Source of the DNA: Bacillota bacterium
GTDB lineage: Bacteria; Bacillota; Clostridia; Lachnospirales; Anaerotignaceae
Assembly: GCA_021768705.1 (NCBI GenBank)
Contig: JAETUG010000011.1
Span: 1 to 60,358, forward strand
Length of the DNA: 60,358 nucleotides
Direction of reading: 5' to 3'
Shown here: piece by piece, positions 52,121 to 60,348 of the stretch
How the letters are laid out: every line of letters starts with the position of its first letter
How positions within the stretch are numbered: position 1 is the stretch's first letter
The notes under the pieces: generated by a model
Databases searched by the model: none
Seen by the model: only the letters and a program-made list of their open reading frames with translations
Told to the model about the DNA's origin: nothing
Translations under genes and position numbers: made by a program

Positions 52121-52206
52121 CCTGGGTTTCTTTACCACTTTTCTCTTTTGTACTTTGTATAAAATTGGGAGACTGTTCCTATGAAAAAGTATCTTTCTGA
52201 TTTGTC

Positions 52207-53091
52207 TTACTGCACTTCAGACCAATCTGTTACCTTACCTGTGAAGATGTCTTTTACCTGAGCACTTTCCAGATTGTCTACTGCATTTTCATGGTTGACT
52301 ACCACTGCGATACCGTCCATAGCAATGACTGTAGGTGTCAGACCTGCTTCCAATTCACTGTCCTTCAATTCTCTGGAAGCCATACCGATATCACACATTC
52401 CTTCCATAGCGGAAGTCATACCTGTGGTAGAGTCACTCTGCTGTACTTCGATAGAAGCGTTTGTATTGATAGCCAGATATGCTTCTTTCAGCTTTTCCAT
52501 TACGGGTGTTACGGAAGAAGAACCTGCCACGATCACTTTTCCTTCTACCATCGTGCTTTCGAAAGCACCTGTACTGCCCTGGCTGATATAGCCGTTTTCT
52601 TCTACCACTGCCTGACCTTCGTCACTCAGAATGAAATTGATAAAATCCTGTGCCGCTTCGCTTACTTCCTTGCCCGTTGCAATATTGAAGGGTCTTGCTA
52701 CGGAATATGTACCGTTTTTGATATTTGCAACGGTTGCTTCTACGCCATCGATAGACAGTACTTTTACGGAATCATCCAAAGAACCCAGGGAAACATAACC
52801 GATTGCATTTGTATTTCCTGCAACTGTTGTCATCATGACCGCAGTGCTGTTTGTGATTTCTGCCAGATCTGTTGTCAGATCGATCTTTTCACCGGCGTCA
52901 TTTTTTTCTTCGATCCCAAACAATTCGATGAATGCACCTCTTGTACCGGAGCCATCTTCTCTGGATACCACTGTGATCGTGCCGCTTGCTGCTGCGCTTT
53001 CATCTGCCGCAGGTTCGCCGCTGCCGCCACAGCCTGCCAGCATGCTTGCTGCCAATGTCATCATCAGTCCAAAACTCAACATTTTTTTCAT
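52207..53091 (-). CDS. pstS: Phosphate-binding lipoprotein PstS with circularly permuted domain order
   Basis: A 294-aa lipoprotein (lipobox MLAGC, Cys21). The sequence is clearly PstS, but the halves are swapped. The usual second half comes first: TVVSREDGSGTRGAF at 40-54, IGYVSLGSL at 98-106 and FINFILSDEGQAVVEENGYI at 150-169. The usual N-terminal half then follows: VIVAGSSSVTPVMEKLKEAY at 186-205, SDSTTGMTSAM at 219-229, CDIGMASRELK at 233-243, AMDGIAVVVN at 257-266. It ends with DIFTGKVTDWSEV at 281-293. The phosphate-binding segments SSSVTP, DG and GSGTRG are all kept. It precedes pstCAB behind its own Pho-box promoter. Confidence 0.93.
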   Translation of the reverse strand: MKKMLSFGLMMTLAASMLAGCGGSGEPAADESAAASGTITVVSREDGSGTRGAFIELFGIEEKNDAGEKIDLTTDLAEITNSTAVMMTTVAGNTNAIGYVSLGSLDDSVKVLSIDGVEATVANIKNGTYSVARPFNIATGKEVSEAAQDFINFILSDEGQAVVEENGYISQGSTGAFESTMVEGKVIVAGSSSVTPVMEKLKEAYLAINTNASIEVQQSDSTTGMTSAMEGMCDIGMASRELKDSELEAGLTPTVIAMDGIAVVVNHENAVDNLESAQVKDIFTGKVTDWSEVQ

Positions 53092-53150
53092 TTTATTTCT
53101 CTCCTTTTTTACTGCTTTTACTTTGATTTTTTGTTTTTATTTACAATCCA

Positions 53151-53196
53151 AGTATATGTCCCAGATGTTAAATAAAAAATCACGGTTTTGTTAAAT
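53151..53196 (-). promoter_or_regulatory. Pho-box promoter in front of pstS
   Basis: On the minus strand two ATTTAAC repeats start 23 nt apart, with AAAACCGTGATTT between them, and TATACT follows 10 nt after the second. Spacing and sequence match the pstC site, which supports PhoP control of both. Confidence 0.7.
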
Positions 53197-53260
53197 CCAT
53201 GAAAAATCTCTTTTGTTTCTTTTCAAATGATCTGGTTGTTTTCATCCATGATTTCTATTA

Positions 53261-53289
53261 TTGACTTTTGTTTGCGAAAGTGTTAGCAT
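53261..53289 (+). promoter_or_regulatory. Promoter of the DMT transporter gene
   Basis: TTGACT and TAGCAT with a 17-nt spacer, about 54 nt before the ATG; divergent from pstS. Confidence 0.55.
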
Positions 53290-53342
53290 AATTTGAGTTT
53301 CTACATAATATAACTATTATTTTTAAATATGAGAGTAAAGTC

Positions 53343-54251
53343 ATGTATATCAAAAATAAAGTATTCATTGGTTCCGTTTTCTGCATCGCCAGTGCTTGTC
53401 TTTGGGGTGTTTCCGGTGCAGCAGGACAATATATGTTTCGAAATGCAAATATCACACCCGAATGGCTGGTTTCCATTCGTATGCTGCTGACAGGTATCCT
53501 CATGCTGGCCTTCGCCCAGATCAAAAAAGGCGGTATGCTGCGCATCTTGATGGAAAAACAAGATCGAAAGGAAGTCATCCTCTTTGCATTGATCGGTATG
53601 CTTTTCATGCAATATGCCTATTTCGCCGCTATCAATTACTGCAATGCGGCCACAGCCACTGTTCTGCAATATACCGCTCCCATCATGATCGTGGTCTATC
53701 TTGCTTTCCGCCAGAAAAAACTGCCCACAGCCGTGGAATGTATTGCCGTGATCGGCTGTATGGTGGGCACGATTCTGCTGGCGACCCATGGAGACCTGCA
53801 TAATCTGAGCCTTTCTCCCCAAGCTTTGTTCTGGGGCGTGCTTTCCGCTGTGGCTCTGGCATTTTATACGATCTATCCCGTCCGCTTGCTAAGCCGATAT
53901 GATACCATGCTCCTCATCGGCTGGGGTATGCTCATCGGCAGCGTCGCCATGAATATCGTACATCCCTTCTGGCGGTGGGAAGGCAACTGGGATGCCACAA
54001 GCCTATTCTGTCTGATCTTCATCATCATATTCGGCACGATGGTGCCTTATATGATGTTTCTGAACGGAGTAAAATATATCGGCCCCACAAAAAGCAGTCT
54101 GTATGCCTCTGTGGAACCTCTTTCCTCCACGGTCGTTTCCGTCCTTTGGCTGAAAGTGCATCTGGAGCTGATCGATTATATCGGTTTTCTTTTCATCGTC
54201 ATCACTGTGCTGATGCTATCCTTTGCAAAGCCAAAGCCCAAAAAAGTGTAA
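53343..54251 (+). CDS. EamA/DMT-family transporter
   Basis: A 302-aa membrane protein with about 10 helices in two EamA repeats. The family patterns are GSVFCIASACLWGVSGAAGQ, ATATVLQYTAPIMIVVY in the first repeat, and LNGVKYIGPTKSSLYASVEP in the second. Such proteins export amino acids or other metabolites; the substrate is unknown. The ribosome site is weak. It is divergent from pstS and separately transcribed. Confidence 0.92.
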   Translation: MYIKNKVFIGSVFCIASACLWGVSGAAGQYMFRNANITPEWLVSIRMLLTGILMLAFAQIKKGGMLRILMEKQDRKEVILFALIGMLFMQYAYFAAINYCNAATATVLQYTAPIMIVVYLAFRQKKLPTAVECIAVIGCMVGTILLATHGDLHNLSLSPQALFWGVLSAVALAFYTIYPVRLLSRYDTMLLIGWGMLIGSVAMNIVHPFWRWEGNWDATSLFCLIFIIIFGTMVPYMMFLNGVKYIGPTKSSLYASVEPLSSTVVSVLWLKVHLELIDYIGFLFIVITVLMLSFAKPKPKKV

Positions 54252-54298
54252 AAAAAGCCTCAAGTCTTATCCATTGTTCCCAAGACTTGAGGCTCTTT
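54252..54298. terminator. Bidirectional terminator
   Basis: AAAAGCCTCAAGTCTT and AAGACTTGAGGCTCTTTTT form a 14-bp stem between convergent genes. Confidence 0.9.
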
Positions 54299-54910
54299 TT
54301 ATGTTGTGCTTTCTTCCACAGGCTCCAACTGCGCCTTTTCCCAGTTTTCCACTTCTTCCTTTAAGCAGCTCAGCTGCAGAATACAGCCGATATAGAAAAG
54401 GAAATAAGCGATGGTAGGAATCCATAACCATCCGCCGACCTTTTCCGTGCCTTCGATGGCAGTAGCAAGATATACCGCCAATTCTGCCAAAAGAACACGG
54501 TTTCGGCTTCTACGGACGCCCTTTAGGGTATCTGCTTCGCCGCCCTGCTCTGCCCCCACATCGGCAATAGCAGTCAGCATGATATACATGAAATAGATCC
54601 GAATACACAAAATAAAAATTGCAATATACGGGCTAACCGCATTGTAAAAGGGGATGCGGTCGCCAATATAATTCAGAACCACTAACGCCACTTCATACCA
54701 AAGGAGGATTTTGCCGAAGCCACGGATGCGCTCAATGCTGGGCACGGTACCCTCCAAAATATCAACGGTACCCAACAAACACATCCAGCCGAAAAAATCG
54801 AAGATGATATCAAGACCAAGGATATTGATATCAATCAGGAATATCAGCATAGCTGCACGAACATTCCAAATGGCTTCGCTGGTTTTCTCTTTCACCCTTT
54901 TCTCATTCAT
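54299..54910 (-). CDS. Multi-pass membrane protein of the BlaI/BlaR1 operon
   Basis: A 203-aa membrane protein with about five to six hydrophobic segments (MLIFLIDINILGLDIIFDFF, IAIFILCIRIYFMYIMLTAI, IAYFLFYIGCILQL) and an acidic C-terminal tail. I recognise no family. The start at MNEKRV has GGAGGTGGG upstream and overlaps the end of the blaR1-like gene by 8 nt. As the last gene of that operon it is the best candidate for the regulated output, possibly a protein that protects the envelope. Confidence 0.75.
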   Translation of the reverse strand: MNEKRVKEKTSEAIWNVRAAMLIFLIDINILGLDIIFDFFGWMCLLGTVDILEGTVPSIERIRGFGKILLWYEVALVVLNYIGDRIPFYNAVSPYIAIFILCIRIYFMYIMLTAIADVGAEQGGEADTLKGVRRSRNRVLLAELAVYLATAIEGTEKVGGWLWIPTIAYFLFYIGCILQLSCLKEEVENWEKAQLEPVEESTT

Positions 54911-56957
54911 ATAACCCACCTCCTTGCAGGGGGATTGTCTCCAACCGTTTTCCCTTCTGGGAATAGATACGCAATTCATAAGGGGTATCCAACAATGTCA
55001 GCCCTTCTTCAATACTTTCTGCAGTGATCCCACCATTCACAAAACTGATATCTCCACTCTCGGTAATGAGTGGTACTTCCCAACCAGTTCCGTCGAAGCT
55101 GCTGCCACCCTGCCCCACTTCAAATCTGCCTATGCCTTCCGGCAAATCCCAGACCTCTTCGTCGGTCATTTCCGCAGGGCAGATATAAAATACAGGCACC
55201 TCCGCATCCTTTTCTTCCTGCCAAACCTCTACAGGATAATTCTCTCCCGTATATTCCAGAAGAACTGCATGGGTCGCTTGAGGCTTGAAGGTCTCATTGA
55301 AGCAAAGAGGTTCTGCGGACGAATCCAAAAGCTGAAATATCGTACCACTGCCACTCATTCGCATCCACCAATCATAGCAATATGCTACATCGGTAATCTT
55401 CCAATCTCCATATTCCCGATAGTCTCCCTGCTCCATTCTGGCTTTCAGCATTCTGCTGACAAAATTATATTCCTCCGGATCATAGAGCCAGCTTTCTTCC
55501 TTCTGAATCTCCACCGCCCAATTCCTTTTTTCTTCCTCATAGGCACGGAAATAAAGGAAGCGTTCTGTTGCAGGAACATCCTCATAAGCATCTGCCTTTG
55601 TCGTATCAATGATATGCAGCATCCCTTCTACACTGCCATCCTCTTCCATGGAAAAGAAATATATCCCATCAAAGCGTTTATTTTTGTAGAATCTATATCT
55701 CCCATCGGCTTTTGTGCCATAGCCCAGCTGTGCGCCGAAGGTCTTTTTCGTTTCATCATATTCTTCCAATGCCCAATCCCGATAGGATTCAAATTCTTCT
55801 TGCGGAATAACCAACGCCAGCTTGCCCAAATCATTCTGATCGATGGCTTCATAAAAAATAGAAATTGCCATTTCCGGAGAAGTCACATCAAAATACCTTG
55901 CTTCTTCCAACAGCCGTTCCAAATCCGCCTTTGTCTCCACCTTCGATGTATCGAAATACTTCGGTTCATAGGCATAGCTGACAGAAGCCAAGCACAGCAC
56001 CACCGTGATACAGCCTGTGGCAAAAGCCGCCCCCTTGGGCACACGACCGAAATCGGCGATCCGCTGCACTCTTGTCTTGATATTCTTCGCCCCATTTGCC
56101 ATAGAAGTAGTGCCGATGCGGCTGGCATGGCGGCGATCTGCCATCCCCAATAAAAGCATGCCATATTCCCGCTTTTCTTCCCCTTCCAACCGTTCCAGTG
56201 CCCTCTGGTCGCAAAGGGCTTCGCTGTCATTGCGGATGACACGGCACAACCAATATACGAAGGGATTGAACCAATTCAGCGCCTGCAGCAGATGCAGTGC
56301 AAAATTCACCAACACATCATGATGCTTCAAATGCAGCATTTCATGGAGCAAAACCTTTTCATCCACGCTTTCCTCCATGCCTTTGGGAATCACCAGAATC
56401 GGTTTGAAAAATCCGCATAAAAAGGGCGTTTCAAAACCATCACAGACCTTTACCCGCTCCTGCTTGGGCAAATCATATTTCTCCCCTGCGGCACTGATTT
56501 TTTCTTTCAGAGAAGGTAACGCTTCCCGTCCTTTTTTGATCTCTCTCCGCAAATTTCCATAGATGACGATGTCATATACCAACACCACAACTACACCTGT
56601 GAGATATACTACAAACAACATATCCGTCACAGACCATGCAGCAACGGGAGTACTTTTCAACAAGAAAAGGTCTCCCCCTTCCATACCAAAGGGTGAGGAA
56701 AGAAGGGAATTTCGCCCCATTTCCACCATGCCGCGGATACGTTTCATCCCCTCCATCCAGATAGTATTCAAGGCAAAGCCCGTGGAAAACAGCCGCACAT
56801 TGGCAGGCAGGATCGCCCGCACCAACAGCACCAGCCATACCAGATAATGCCAACGGGCACTCAGCTTATCCCGAAAGATTTTTTTGAACAGCAGAAGCAT
56901 TCCGCCTGTTAGAGTGATGCCCAACGTAAAATATAAAACCGTCCATAGATTCATCAT
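54903..56957 (-). CDS. BlaR1-like M56 family membrane metallopeptidase/sensor
   Basis: A 684-aa protein with four membrane helices in the first 330 residues. The M56 zinc protease motif HEMLH is at 205-209, with VYWLCRVIRNDSEALCDQRAL behind it. A long extracytoplasmic part (about 335-684) follows. This outer part lacks the SxxK and KTG motifs of a penicillin-binding sensor domain, so it probably does not sense beta-lactams by acylation. It overlaps the BlaI-type repressor gene by 4 nt. In BlaR1 systems the protease acts in the pathway that removes the repressor. Confidence 0.9.
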   Translation of the reverse strand: MMNLWTVLYFTLGITLTGGMLLLFKKIFRDKLSARWHYLVWLVLLVRAILPANVRLFSTGFALNTIWMEGMKRIRGMVEMGRNSLLSSPFGMEGGDLFLLKSTPVAAWSVTDMLFVVYLTGVVVVLVYDIVIYGNLRREIKKGREALPSLKEKISAAGEKYDLPKQERVKVCDGFETPFLCGFFKPILVIPKGMEESVDEKVLLHEMLHLKHHDVLVNFALHLLQALNWFNPFVYWLCRVIRNDSEALCDQRALERLEGEEKREYGMLLLGMADRRHASRIGTTSMANGAKNIKTRVQRIADFGRVPKGAAFATGCITVVLCLASVSYAYEPKYFDTSKVETKADLERLLEEARYFDVTSPEMAISIFYEAIDQNDLGKLALVIPQEEFESYRDWALEEYDETKKTFGAQLGYGTKADGRYRFYKNKRFDGIYFFSMEEDGSVEGMLHIIDTTKADAYEDVPATERFLYFRAYEEEKRNWAVEIQKEESWLYDPEEYNFVSRMLKARMEQGDYREYGDWKITDVAYCYDWWMRMSGSGTIFQLLDSSAEPLCFNETFKPQATHAVLLEYTGENYPVEVWQEEKDAEVPVFYICPAEMTDEEVWDLPEGIGRFEVGQGGSSFDGTGWEVPLITESGDISFVNGGITAESIEEGLTLLDTPYELRIYSQKGKRLETIPLQGGGLYE

Positions 56958-57310
56958 ACATCCATCCCCCCTAAAAGCCGTTTCAGTTCCTCTACCTCTT
57001 CGGCTGTCAATTTTCCCTCTTCCACAAATGCCGTTACCATTTTCCCCGCAGAGCCATGATAGATCTTATTCAGAAAGCTTTCCTGCTCCTGTTCCACGCA
57101 ATCCTCCCGTTTCACAGCCGCCTGATACTGCTTGGGGCTGCCGCTGCTCCGCACCATCCCCTTATGTTCTAATCGGCTCAGAAAGGTGTACACCGTATTT
57201 TTGTTCCATTTCACATCCAGTGCATCCATAATGTCGCTTTGAGTCTCTATTCCTTTTTCCCAAAGAATCTCCATAATCTTCCATTCACTATCCGAGATTT
57301 TATAGTCCAT
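56954..57310 (-). CDS. BlaI/MecI-family transcriptional repressor
   Basis: A 118-aa penicillinase-repressor-type winged helix protein. Typical stretches are KISDSEWKIMEILWEKG, SDIMDALDVKWNKNTVYTFL and SRLEHKGMVRSSGS, with a C-terminal dimerisation helix pair. I start at MDYKIS with GGGGGTG upstream. Two dyads of the BlaI type overlap its own promoter, so the operon is very probably self-repressed. Confidence 0.94.
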   Translation of the reverse strand: MDYKISDSEWKIMEILWEKGIETQSDIMDALDVKWNKNTVYTFLSRLEHKGMVRSSGSPKQYQAAVKREDCVEQEQESFLNKIYHGSAGKMVTAFVEEGKLTAEEVEELKRLLGGMDV

Positions 57311-57340
57311 AAAAGCACCCCCATTCATCACGCCTGCAAA

Positions 57341-57391
57341 CTACATTTGTAGTCTTACTTGTATACTACAGCTGTAGTCTCTAGTTGTCAA
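57341..57391 (-). promoter_or_regulatory. Promoter and BlaI/MecI-type operators
   Basis: On the minus strand TTGACA and TAGTAT are spaced by 17 nt (57386-57391 and 57363-57368). A dyad ACTACAGCTGTAGT (57365-57378) lies between -35 and -10, and a second, CTACAAATGTAG (57341-57352), lies just downstream. TACA/TGTA half-sites are the BlaI/MecI recognition pattern. Confidence 0.8.
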
Positions 57392-57392
57392 G

Positions 57393-57436
57393 AAAAAAAG
57401 ACCTAATCCATCCTTTGCGGATAAATCAGGTCTTTT
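57393..57436 (-). terminator. Terminator of ftsZ
   Basis: On the minus strand AAAGACCTGATT and AATTAGGTCTTT-like arms (AAAGACCTGA / TTAGGTCTTT) with trailing Ts, 27 nt past the ftsZ stop. Confidence 0.85.
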
Positions 57437-57463
57437 ATGTAGCTTTGTCTTAATTATCCCTGA

Positions 57464-58627
57464 TTAGAATTTTTTTCTTGTCAGGAAATCAGGGATCTTA
57501 ATTTCGGATTCATAATCATAATCCAAATCTGCAAATCTTCTTGCAGCAGGGCGTGCTTCATCTGCATCCTGTTCTTCTTCAGGTGCTTCTTCTGTTTTGG
57601 GCGCAACAGGTCTTTCTTCTGTTCTATAGCCGGTATCAGACAGAATTCTCTTGGGTTCTACATGGCCAGTACCATCGTCTTCCAAACCTGTAGCGATAAC
57701 TGTAACAACAACTTCGTCGTTCAGTTCTTCGTTCAGTGTTGTACCGAAGATGATTTCTGCTTCGGGATCGATCGCTTCTCTGATCAGTTCTGCAGCTTCT
57801 TCTGTTTCCATCAGACCCAGGTTCATATCGCCGCTGAAGTTGATCAGGATATGTTTTGCGCCTTCGATGGTTGTTTCCAGCAGAGGGCTCTGGATCGCCA
57901 TTTTTGCAGCCACTTCCGCTTTGTTTTCACCGCTGGCACGGCCGATACCCATGTGTGCGATGCCTCTGTTTGCCATGATCGTACGAACGTCAGCAAAGTC
58001 CAGATTGATTACGCCGGGTTTGGAAATCAGGTCAGCAATGCCCTGAACGCCCTGCAGCAGAATTTCGTCCGCTTTGCGGAATGCTTCTGTCAATGTTGTT
58101 TTCTTATCGATGATGCTCAGCAGTCTCTGGTTAGGGATGATAACCAGTGTATCTACGTTCTTTTTCAGTTCAGCGATACCCTTTTCCGCATTGCCCATTC
58201 TCTTTTTGCCTTCGAAATTGAAGGGTTTTGTAACAACGCCTACTGTCAGGATACCCAGTTCTTTGGAGATAGCCGCAATTCTGGGAGCTGCGCCGGTGCC
58301 TGTGCCGCCGCCCATACCAGCTGTGATGAATACCATATCGGAGCCACGCAGAGCCTGTGCGATATCATCCTGTGTTTCATCAACGGATCTCTGACCGATC
58401 TCAGGGTTGCCGCCTGCCCCCAGACCTTTTGTCAGTTTTTCACCGATCTGGATTTTTGTTGCGGATTTGGATTTTGCTAAAGCCTGTCCATCTGTATTGA
58501 TAGAAATGAATTCTACGCCATCCAGACCATCTTCGATCATTCTGTCTACAGCGTTGTTGCCGCCGCCGCCAACGCCGATTACTTTTATCTGTGCCATATT
58601 ACTCATAGGGATATCGAATTCGAGCAT
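57464..58627 (-). CDS. ftsZ: Cell division protein FtsZ
   Basis: A 387-aa tubulin homologue that forms the division ring. The nucleotide-binding motifs [14 protein letters not shown] and the tubulin signature [10 protein letters not shown] (106-115) are intact. The T7 synergy loop is [11 protein letters not shown]. An acidic linker follows from about 325, and the C-terminal peptide [10 protein letters not shown] binds FtsA/SepF-type partners. AGGAGG lies 10 nt before the ATG at 58627. In many Clostridia spoIIGA, sigE and sigG follow ftsZ; here a BlaI/BlaR1 operon follows instead. Confidence 0.98.
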   Translation of the reverse strand: MLEFDIPMSNMAQIKVIGVGGGGNNAVDRMIEDGLDGVEFISINTDGQALAKSKSATKIQIGEKLTKGLGAGGNPEIGQRSVDETQDDIAQALRGSDMVFITAGMGGGTGTGAAPRIAAISKELGILTVGVVTKPFNFEGKKRMGNAEKGIAELKKNVDTLVIIPNQRLLSIIDKKTTLTEAFRKADEILLQGVQGIADLISKPGVINLDFADVRTIMANRGIAHMGIGRASGENKAEVAAKMAIQSPLLETTIEGAKHILINFSGDMNLGLMETEEAAELIREAIDPEAEIIFGTTLNEELNDEVVVTVIATGLEDDGTGHVEPKRILSDTGYRTEERPVAPKTEEAPEEEQDADEARPAARRFADLDYDYESEIKIPDFLTRKKF

Positions 58628-58771
58628 TATATAATCTCCTCCTAAGTCATTTACAAAGTTAATCAACCTATATTATACACGAAAAAAAGCCTGATTTCCA
58701 TAGAAAAAATAAGTTTTCATAATATTTTTCGCTTTTTTTCTCAAGTAGCTGTCGTTTTGTTTACAAATTTT

Positions 58772-59131
58772 TCAATCAGCATCTATCATAATCCCTTTTT
58801 TGTCTTTATTCAAGAGGAAAATCCGAATTCTGCTAAAATTATTGAACATTCTGGAACCATAGACCACCACTGCCGCCAGGGAAAGATCAATGCTCAGCTG
58901 ATTGCCCAGCCAAATCAGTGCCGTGGCAAAAATACCATTACAGAAAAGACCTGTTGCAAATATCTTGCCTTGAAATCTCCCCTGCAAATTGGCAGAAACA
59001 CCGCCCAGCACAGAATCCAGACAAGCCAATATCCCTATGGCTACATAAGCGGAATAGCCCGGTGGGAAAACCATACCACTGCCAACACCTACTGCAACGC
59101 CGATCATCAGTCCAATGATTGGAAATAACAT
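58772..59131 (-). CDS. Small basic protein family (DUF1290) membrane protein
   Basis: A 119-aa DUF1290 (Sbp) protein with three to four membrane helices (LFPIIGLMIGVAVGVGSG, YVAIGILACLDSVLGG, FATALIWLGNQL) and a C-terminal cytosolic tail. It is typically encoded between DUF881 genes and ftsZ in Firmicutes. Start at MLFPII with GGAGG upstream. A role near division or the envelope is inferred from conserved position. Confidence 0.92.
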   Translation of the reverse strand: MLFPIIGLMIGVAVGVGSGMVFPPGYSAYVAIGILACLDSVLGGVSANLQGRFQGKIFATGLFCNGIFATALIWLGNQLSIDLSLAAVVVYGSRMFNNFSRIRIFLLNKDKKGIMIDAD

Positions 59132-59144
59132 GTTTCTTTCCTCC

Positions 59145-59509
59145 TTATGGTCTGCGTTCCTCAATCTGTACGATAACGCCGCCTTTTCTTGTCACATAAT
59201 AAATCTTATAACTTAAAGGGTTAAAATCTTCAAATTCCGAAATCGGTACACTTTCCATGGTTGAAAGGTCCGTGTAGTAGCTGATCTCACATATTTTATC
59301 CACAGGCATGGACTCCATCGCATAGGTATGAATCAAAAAATACCCATCAGGCATATATCCATATCCATCTTCCACCAAAAACATCCGTGTAAGAAACAAA
59401 TCCTGATCCTTCAACTCATACAAAATTGCAGTAAATGTTCCTGCGTACTGCAGGCAGTCATTTTCAAAAGCAAGCTCAGTGATAAAATCAGCGCAAAAAA
59501 TCTCTTCAT
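59145..59509 (-). pseudogene. Frameshifted lipoprotein gene in the division cluster
   Basis: An ATG at 59509 overlaps the upstream stop (ATGA) and follows GGAGG. It begins a clear lipoprotein signal peptide (MKRFFALILSLSLLLKMTAC) but this frame stops at 59411 after 32 codons. A second frame, one base off, stays open from there to 59145 and holds the bulk of the protein (for example LYELKDQDLFLTRMFLVEDG and YKIYYVTRKGGVIVQIEE). A single indel around 59420-59455 would join them into a lipoprotein of about 120 aa. Whether this is a true mutation, a sequencing error or programmed is unknown. If instead the second frame is used alone, it starts near 59528 without a signal peptide. Confidence 0.65.
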
Positions 59510-60195
59510 CCTTTGCCAACCTCCTCATCACTCTGAAACAATGCTGTCTGGGTATAGGCAGGCACAGTCACTTCCGTTTCCTTCCGAATAGTGATCTCAA
59601 TGCCCCAAGGGGAAAGGCTATCCACCACGCCCCCGGGAAATTTCAGAGCCGACTGCAGCACATCCGGATCGCCGATTGCCTTGATTTCGAAAGGAGCCGC
59701 CACTCTCACCCCATTTACCATCACAATAGAACCGGCACAGGTGATGGCACTTTTTCCTACCATTCTCTGCCCATTGATGGAAACGGCTTCCGCCCCTGCA
59801 CCATTCAATTCATTCACTACAGAAAGCAAGTCCTCCGCATGGACAAGATATGCATTTCTGTCGCCGCCCATATTGGTGCTGCTGTCATTCATGGTGACGA
59901 TAACACCTTCGCCAGTGATGACGGTCAAGCCTGCAAATGCCTGCAGTTCTTCGATCTCTACACCGCTATAGGTGCCTTCCTCATATTCCTTCAATGTTTT
60001 TTCCAACGCCTCCACTTGTTTCTGCAGGGCATCCCGTTCCCCCTGGGCCTGATTCAGGGCAAGGGTCACTTCGGATAAACGCTGATTTTCCATGGAAATC
60101 TGCTGTTGTTTTACTGTATTATACTGCACACCGATGATGACCCCCAAGAAGATACAGGTCCCCGTCAGTGCGATAGAATAATGATGCTTTGTCAT
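59506..60195 (-). CDS. DUF881 family protein (division cluster)
   Basis: A 229-aa protein with an N-terminal membrane anchor (SIALTGTCIFLGVIIGVQ), a coiled coil (about 35-75) and a DUF881 domain (VIVTMNDSSTN, VNELNGAGAEAVSINGQRM, FEIKAIGDPDVLQSALKFPGG). DUF881 genes accompany DUF1290 and ftsZ in Gram-positive division clusters; no biochemical function is settled. A GAGG site precedes the ATG. Its end overlaps the broken lipoprotein gene. Confidence 0.92.
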   Translation of the reverse strand: MTKHHYSIALTGTCIFLGVIIGVQYNTVKQQQISMENQRLSEVTLALNQAQGERDALQKQVEALEKTLKEYEEGTYSGVEIEELQAFAGLTVITGEGVIVTMNDSSTNMGGDRNAYLVHAEDLLSVVNELNGAGAEAVSINGQRMVGKSAITCAGSIVMVNGVRVAAPFEIKAIGDPDVLQSALKFPGGVVDSLSPWGIEITIRKETEVTVPAYTQTALFQSDEEVGKG

Positions 60196-60202
60196 CTTTT
60201 CG

Positions 60203-60348
60203 CCTCATTCGTCATGCAGGCAGATTCAGCCTACTTTTTCCTTCCTCATAAACGAGGGCAAGCCCGCTGACTAAGGTTGTCTTTTTTCCTTGCGGAAAAA
60301 ACCGCTAACCCTTCCCCTCATTCGTCGCTCCGGCAGGCTTCGCCTACT
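60203..60348 (-). repeat. Structured repeat element at the window edge
   Basis: Two copies of a 33-nt unit (60203-60235 and 60316-60348) share CCTCATTCGTC, GGCAG and GCCTACT blocks in the same order. Between them on the minus strand are a TTTTTTCC-GCAA-GGAAAAAA hairpin and a GGGC-TT-GCCC hairpin. The element lies directly before the DUF881 gene, with no ORF. It looks like a small dispersed repeat of the MITE or REP kind. Confidence 0.5.

Noticed and set aside
57332-57463. Sporulation genes spoIIGA/sigE expected after ftsZ
   Set aside because: Only the ftsZ terminator and the BlaI promoter are present; no trace of these genes is seen in this window.
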